The notes under the pieces are model-generated. The model made no database searches. It was given only the letters and a program-made list of their open reading frames with translations, and was not told where the DNA came from. Source: CAZOMR01 sp964580655 (lineage in GTDB: Bacteria; RBG-13-61-14; CAZOMR01). From it: a DNA stretch of 9,588 nt. Below, piece by piece: positions 6,166-9,588 of this stretch. Position 1 is the stretch's first letter, and every line of letters starts with the position of its first letter. The position numbers were made by a program, and so were the translations under genes. Location of the stretch: positions 1 through 9,588 of the forward strand of contig CAZOMR010000125.1 in NCBI GenBank assembly GCA_964580655.1. The letters are read 5' to 3'.

Positions 6166-6957
6166 TTACAGACCCTCTTTCGGACTCCTGTCCCTGGCTA
6201 TCAGGGCCGCGCCAAGAGCGCCCACGGTCTGTGGCTCCTGCGGGATATTCATCTTAAACTCGAGTCGGTCCTCCAGGGCACGGACCACCCCCTTATTCTT
6301 CGCCACCCCGCCGCTCAGGGTAACCTCCGGCTCGAGCCCCACCCTTCCGGCAAGACCCTGTGTCCTGTCCGCAACCGCGGCATGGATCGCGCGCAATATA
6401 TCATCCCGCTTCTCCCCGCGGGCTATCAGGCCCACGACCTCGCTTTCGGCAAACACAGTGCAGACACTGCTCACCCGGAGAGAATTCTGGCTGTTCAGGC
6501 TCAAATCTCCCATCTCAGTCACATCCACCTCCAGGGCTCGAGCCATAACCTCCAGGAACCTGCCTGTGCCAGCCGCACACTTGTCGTTCATCTGAAAATT
6601 GATCACCCTGCCCCTCTCATCAATACGGATGACCTTGGAGTCCTGTCCCCCTATGTCAATGATGGTGCGTGTGCCGGGAAAGAGAGAGAAAGCTCCGCGG
6701 CCGTGCGCGGTTATCTCGGTGATCCGCTCATCGCCGAATTCCACGCGCTCCCTGCCGTATCCCGTGGAGATAATGTAAGCCACCTGGTCGCGCTGAATCC
6801 CGGCTTGATTCAATGACTGCGCAAGTGCGGCCTCTATCGCTTTCATGCTGTCCACACCTGTGGCCACAACGGCCTGCCCGGCCAGCCTGCCAGACTCATC
6901 CACTATCAGGGCCTCGGTGCTGATAGAGCCTACATCTATGCCGGCAAAAAATTTCAT
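6166..6957 (-). CDS. CoA-substrate enzyme activase, HgdC/BadF/BcrA ATPase family
   Basis: ATP-dependent electron activator (archerase type) of 2-hydroxyacyl-CoA dehydratases or benzoyl-CoA reductases: a homodimer with one shared [4Fe-4S] cluster that uses ATP hydrolysis to push one low-potential electron into its partner. The 263-residue single-domain ASKHA fold is the HgdC length. Motifs in order: GIDVGS (6-11), STGYGRE (64-70), EITAHGRGA (81-89), DIGGQDSK (101-108), NDKCAAGTGRFLE (124-136), VCTVFAESEV (165-174), SGGVAKN (215-221) and GALGAAL (246-252). Cys127 and Cys166 are the cluster ligands and, as I recall, carry the same numbers in HgdC of Acidaminococcus. This is the first gene of the tight minus-strand operon. 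Its ATG directly abuts GAGGAG, an unusually short spacing, so translation may be weak. No dehydratase or reductase subunit is present in the window, so the target enzyme is unknown. The product may be oxygen-sensitive, as in the family. Confidence 0.92.
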   Translation of the reverse strand: MKFFAGIDVGSISTEALIVDESGRLAGQAVVATGVDSMKAIEAALAQSLNQAGIQRDQVAYIISTGYGRERVEFGDERITEITAHGRGAFSLFPGTRTIIDIGGQDSKVIRIDERGRVINFQMNDKCAAGTGRFLEVMARALEVDVTEMGDLSLNSQNSLRVSSVCTVFAESEVVGLIARGEKRDDILRAIHAAVADRTQGLAGRVGLEPEVTLSGGVAKNKGVVRALEDRLEFKMNIPQEPQTVGALGAALIARDRSPKEGL

Positions 6958-7000
6958 CTCCTCATTTGCTACAAACCACGCGTAAATTCTGTTATCATCA

Positions 7001-7030
7001 TGACAAATAGGTTAAATCTTGTCAATTGAC
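7001..7030. promoter_or_regulatory. Inverted repeat in the divergent control region, possible operator
   Basis: TGACAA (7001-7006) and TTGTCA (7019-7024) form a 6-bp inverted repeat with a 12-bp gap. The overlapping GTCAATTGAC (7021-7030) is a perfect 10-bp palindrome. The palindrome holds the start of the plus-strand -35 box (TTGACC, 7026-7031) and a minus-strand TTGACA (7025-7020). A regulator bound here could control the acyl-CoA dehydrogenase gene and the activase operon together. No good minus-strand -10 box lies 16-18 bp from that TTGACA, so the operon's own promoter is unresolved. No regulator gene is in the window. Confidence 0.4.
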
Positions 7031-7054
7031 CGGTATTTCTATCTGTGCTATATA
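7026..7054 (+). promoter_or_regulatory. Sigma-70 promoter of the acyl-CoA dehydrogenase gene
   Basis: TTGACC (7026-7031) and TATATA (7049-7054) are separated by exactly 17 bp. Transcription would start near 7061, leaving a leader of about 30 nt that carries the strong ribosome binding site AAGGAGGAG (7076-7084), 6 nt before the ATG. The likely transcript covers the dehydrogenase and, after a 32-nt gap without a clear terminator, the lipoprotein gene. Confidence 0.72.
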
Positions 7055-7090
7055 GGGGGCAGGCAATAATGAAAAAAGGAGGAGTAAAAA

Positions 7091-8242
7091 ATGGGTTATG
7101 AGAGGTATTTTACGGAGGAACACAATATTTTTCGACAGCAGGTCCGGGATTTCAGCGAAGAGGTGCTTGCGCCGCATGCGGAGGAATGGGAAGAGGCCGA
7201 GAATTACCCTAATTGGGTATTTGAGAAGGCTGGCGAGATGGGCCTTCTGGGCATCCGCTACCCGGAGGAATACGGGGGCACTAACGCGGACTACTGGTAC
7301 ACGGTGGTGTTTTGCGAGGAACTGGTTCGCTGTCGCAATGCAGGGGTGTTGCTGGGCCTTCTGGTTCAGACCGATATGTGCACGCCCGCGATAGTGACTC
7401 ACGGCACCGAGGAGCAAAAGCAGGAGTTTCTCGTGCCTGCTATCCAGGGCAAGAAGATCGGCTCTATCTGCGTGACCGAGCCGGGCGCGGGCTCGGATGT
7501 GGCGGCTATCCGGACAACAGCCAAGAAGGACGGGGACTATTATATTATCAATGGCTCCAAGACATTTATCACAAACGGTGCCCGCGCGGACTGGCTCACA
7601 CTCGCGGTGAAGACAGACCCGCAAAGGGGTTACGGCGGAATCAGCATGTTCCTGTTCCCGACCGATACCCCCGGATTCACCGTTACCCGGAAGCTCAAAA
7701 AGATAGGCCACCGGGCCTCGGATACGGCGGAACTCGCGTTTGAGGATTGTAAGGTTCACAAGAAGTATCTTCTGGGTGAAGAGGGCAAGGGCTTTTATTA
7801 TATCATGGAAGGATTTCAGTATGAGCGACTTTCAGGGGCCATTACGGGCCTGGCCGGCTCAAAGCTCCTCCTGGAGGATACCATCAATTACTGCAAGGAA
7901 AGGACAGTGTTCAAGAAGCCGATATGCGCTCATCAGGCAAACGCTCATCGGATCGTGGACATAGCGACGGAACTGGAAGCCGCGCAGGCGCTCGTCTATC
8001 ACTGCTCGGACATGGTCAACCGTGGTGAGAATGCGCTCAAGGAAGTGAGCATGTGCAAGCTCTATGTGGGCGAGTTGGCGGTGCGCGTCGCAGACCTTTG
8101 CGTGCAAATGCACGGCGGATACGGGTACACGGAGGAGTATTATGCAGGAAGGGCTTTCAGGGACATTAAGCTGATAACCATCGGCGGCGGATCATCGGAG
8201 GTGATGCGGGACATAATCGCCCGGTTAATGAAGTTATACTAA
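7091..8242 (+). CDS. Acyl-CoA dehydrogenase, long-chain/isovaleryl-type active site
   Basis: Cytosolic FAD enzyme that makes the alpha-beta double bond in an acyl-CoA and passes electrons to an electron-transfer flavoprotein. The 383 residues are the normal length, with the N-terminal helical domain (about 5-120), the middle beta domain and the C-terminal helical domain (about 230-383). Signature 1 is CVTEPGAGSDVAAI (127-140), followed by GSKTFITNGARADW (155-168), LKKIGHRASDTAELAFED (202-219) and QMHGGYGYTEEY near the C-terminus. In short- and medium-chain enzymes the catalytic base is the Glu of an EGT motif; here that place reads IGGGSSEV (364-371), with Gly. Glu245 in QYERLSG is at the alternative position used by isovaleryl-CoA and long-chain enzymes, so the enzyme should be active. 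Substrate is not decidable from sequence; branched, long-chain or aromatic-derived acyl-CoA are options. It is divergent from the activase operon across a shared control region. Confidence 0.93.
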   Translation: MGYERYFTEEHNIFRQQVRDFSEEVLAPHAEEWEEAENYPNWVFEKAGEMGLLGIRYPEEYGGTNADYWYTVVFCEELVRCRNAGVLLGLLVQTDMCTPAIVTHGTEEQKQEFLVPAIQGKKIGSICVTEPGAGSDVAAIRTTAKKDGDYYIINGSKTFITNGARADWLTLAVKTDPQRGYGGISMFLFPTDTPGFTVTRKLKKIGHRASDTAELAFEDCKVHKKYLLGEEGKGFYYIMEGFQYERLSGAITGLAGSKLLLEDTINYCKERTVFKKPICAHQANAHRIVDIATELEAAQALVYHCSDMVNRGENALKEVSMCKLYVGELAVRVADLCVQMHGGYGYTEEYYAGRAFRDIKLITIGGGSSEVMRDIIARLMKLY

Positions 8243-8274
8243 ACCCGGAGAAGCTCCCGAAAAAGAACAGCGAC

Positions 8275-9588
8275 ATGAAAGTCAGAATCTACCTGTTTTT
8301 CACTCTGGTCTGTTTTCTCATCGGGCTTCAATCCTGCGAGAAGCAGAAGCCCGATATAAGAAAGAAGTCTGCTCCTGCTTTCGCAAGCATCGAGAAACAG
8401 CTAAAGGAGCTTGATCTGGATTTTCAGATTCTCGAAAAGGATCATCCCTCGCAGATAGAGACCACGCCATTCCGCCTGGCCTTCAACCAGGCCCGGCAGG
8501 AGCTTGAGGCCGGGGACCTGGCCGCGGCTCGCTTATCTGTTGAATCAGCGGATGCATGGATGAAGGACGCTCAGGTTCGCTACTATGAAATTCACCGCAA
8601 AAGCATCCTGGATTCAAAATCCACCGAGACCGGCCAGGACCTGATGATCAAGACACGGGAGTTCTTTAGTCTTGCCGAAAGCCATAAGCAAAACGGAGAG
8701 ATGGACCTGTTTAAAAAATATAAGAAAGCCGCGATTGAGGAAGGCGAGCTTGCCATTCTGGCTTTTCGGGTGAGCGGCTCTGATGTCTTCGAGCTGGCCC
8801 GCGCCACAAAGGAACAGGCTGATTTCTTGCGCGAGGCTTCCGAGCTGAAAAATGCTCAAGCGATGGAGGACCAGGGACGGGCCGCTATTCAGGAGAGTCT
8901 GGATCAATGCACGCGCGAGATACGCGAATGCCTCTCCGGAAAAAGCGAGCAATGTCAGCCGGATAAGCTGAAAGCAGGATACCTCATTTTCCAGGGCATG
9001 GAGGCTAATCTGCTTGCGCTTGCGGATAAGCGTAGAGAGCTGGTTGAAGCCGCAAATCAGTTGTATCCGGGAAAGATTTCAGCACCGGAGCTTACCAAAG
9101 AGATCGAGTCATGGAGAGCGGAGTATCAATCCTATTATGAGGGGTTGTGGCGCAAGTTAAAAGAGCAGGCGCCGCCCACGGAGGATGAGCTGAAGAGGGA
9201 GCAAGAAGGGAAGCGGCTGGAAAAAATCAAGGGATTGAACAAGATATGCGAGGGCGCATCTCCCCTGGGGAAATCCGGTATTGTAATAGAGGAGACCGAG
9301 GTGGATTTAAAGGGCAAGAATGTGATGATCCGCGGACGGCTCTATAACGGAAGCGACCGCTCTATCTATGAACCCAGAGTGGCTGTATGTGACGGGGTGG
9401 TCTCCGTGCTCAAGGATGTGGGGTTTCATGAGTTACAATCCGGGATGACAACCAGCTTCAACCTGGAAATTTTTAATCTCACGGTGATGGAACTGGCGGC
9501 GAAAACCTACCGCATCCCGCCTCACAAGCTCCTCCTGGTCTATCGCGATACGGAGGGAAATCTACACAAGGTCTATCGGTCATATTAA
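8275..9588 (+). CDS. Predicted lipoprotein with helical body and C-terminal beta-like domain, unknown function
   Basis: A complete 437-residue gene whose stop codon is the last three bases of the window. Residues 1-20 form a lipoprotein signal with lipobox LQSC (18-21); Glu22 follows the lipidated Cys21. Residues 36-320 are almost wholly charged and helix-prone, with stretches like ARQELEAGDLAAARLSVESA (73-92) and NGEMDLFKKYKKAAIEEGEL (140-159) that recall TPR hairpins, and several coiled-coil-like runs. Cys212, 219 and 227 are close together and could form disulfides. Residues 336-437 look beta-rich (VMIRGRLYNGSDRSIYEPRV, 350-369) and recall FxLYD-type extracellular domains, but this is only a resemblance. 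The gene lies 32 nt after the acyl-CoA dehydrogenase stop and is probably co-transcribed. It has no good ribosome binding site before its ATG. I know no functional link between the two genes. The product is expected in the periplasm, anchored to a membrane. Confidence 0.82.
   Translation: MKVRIYLFFTLVCFLIGLQSCEKQKPDIRKKSAPAFASIEKQLKELDLDFQILEKDHPSQIETTPFRLAFNQARQELEAGDLAAARLSVESADAWMKDAQVRYYEIHRKSILDSKSTETGQDLMIKTREFFSLAESHKQNGEMDLFKKYKKAAIEEGELAILAFRVSGSDVFELARATKEQADFLREASELKNAQAMEDQGRAAIQESLDQCTREIRECLSGKSEQCQPDKLKAGYLIFQGMEANLLALADKRRELVEAANQLYPGKISAPELTKEIESWRAEYQSYYEGLWRKLKEQAPPTEDELKREQEGKRLEKIKGLNKICEGASPLGKSGIVIEETEVDLKGKNVMIRGRLYNGSDRSIYEPRVAVCDGVVSVLKDVGFHELQSGMTTSFNLEIFNLTVMELAAKTYRIPPHKLLLVYRDTEGNLHKVYRSY

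Noticed and set aside
5983..6816. 277-codon plus-strand ORF opposite the activase and DUF362 genes
   Set aside because: It crosses two well-supported genes on the other strand and has no motif or ribosome binding site.
7069..7101. 10-codon upstream ORF overlapping the start of the acyl-CoA dehydrogenase gene
   Set aside because: The strong AAGGAGGAG belongs to the ATG at 7091, and the small ORF has no binding site of its own.
7022..7759. 245-codon minus-strand ORF inside the acyl-CoA dehydrogenase gene
   Set aside because: It is fully antisense to a gene with clear family motifs and its translation resembles no family; long antisense frames are common opposite GC-rich codons.
8247..8257. 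GGAG-AAG-CTCC hairpin between the dehydrogenase and lipoprotein genes
   Set aside because: A 4-bp stem with a mismatch just outside it and no U-run is too weak for a terminator.

Overview
The window looks like chromosomal DNA from a Gram-negative bacterium. It encodes an outer-membrane beta-barrel with a signal peptide and two proteins with lipobox signals. An oxygen-sensitive [4Fe-4S] activase, an eight-cysteine ferredoxin domain and a long-chain-type acyl-CoA dehydrogenase point to an anaerobe or facultative anaerobe living on CoA-thioester chemistry. Desulfobacterota or an uncultivated neighbouring phylum would fit, but nothing here fixes the taxonomy. Base composition is moderate to GC-rich in the genes and AT-rich in the two main intergenic regions.

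Layout. Bases 1-595 hold a broken IS1380-type transposase that enters from the left edge and has lost its catalytic core. Bases 596-1050 carry no convincing gene, but hold a promoter-like element with nothing obvious behind it and a 7-bp tandem repeat. Seven genes follow on the minus strand. Read in their own direction they are: a HgdC/BadF-type activase (6957-6166), a DUF362 protein with two [4Fe-4S] motifs (6162-5047), a divergent MoeA-family protein (5041-3770), an unlisted 39-residue ORF (3768-3649), a lipoprotein-form protein-L-isoaspartate methyltransferase (3652-2864), an Omp85/BamA-like beta-barrel (2793-1549) and a small single-pass membrane protein (1515-1051). The first five are packed with gaps of 3, 5 and 1 nt and then a 4-nt overlap, so they form one translationally coupled operon. 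The last two sit behind their own near-consensus promoter (2855-2827).

A 133-bp divergent control region (6958-7090) separates this operon from two plus-strand genes. These are an acyl-CoA dehydrogenase (7091-8242) and a lipoprotein with a helical body and a small C-terminal beta-like domain (8275-9588, ending exactly at the window edge).

The most interesting unit is the five-gene operon. It pairs an ATP-driven low-potential electron activase with a ferredoxin-bearing DUF362 protein and a MoeA homologue whose active-site motifs are eroded, yet contains no dehydratase or reductase subunits for the activase to act on. One reading is a maturation or electron-delivery module for an enzyme encoded elsewhere. 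The shared control region with an acyl-CoA dehydrogenase suggests, but does not prove, a link to acyl-CoA or aromatic-CoA metabolism.
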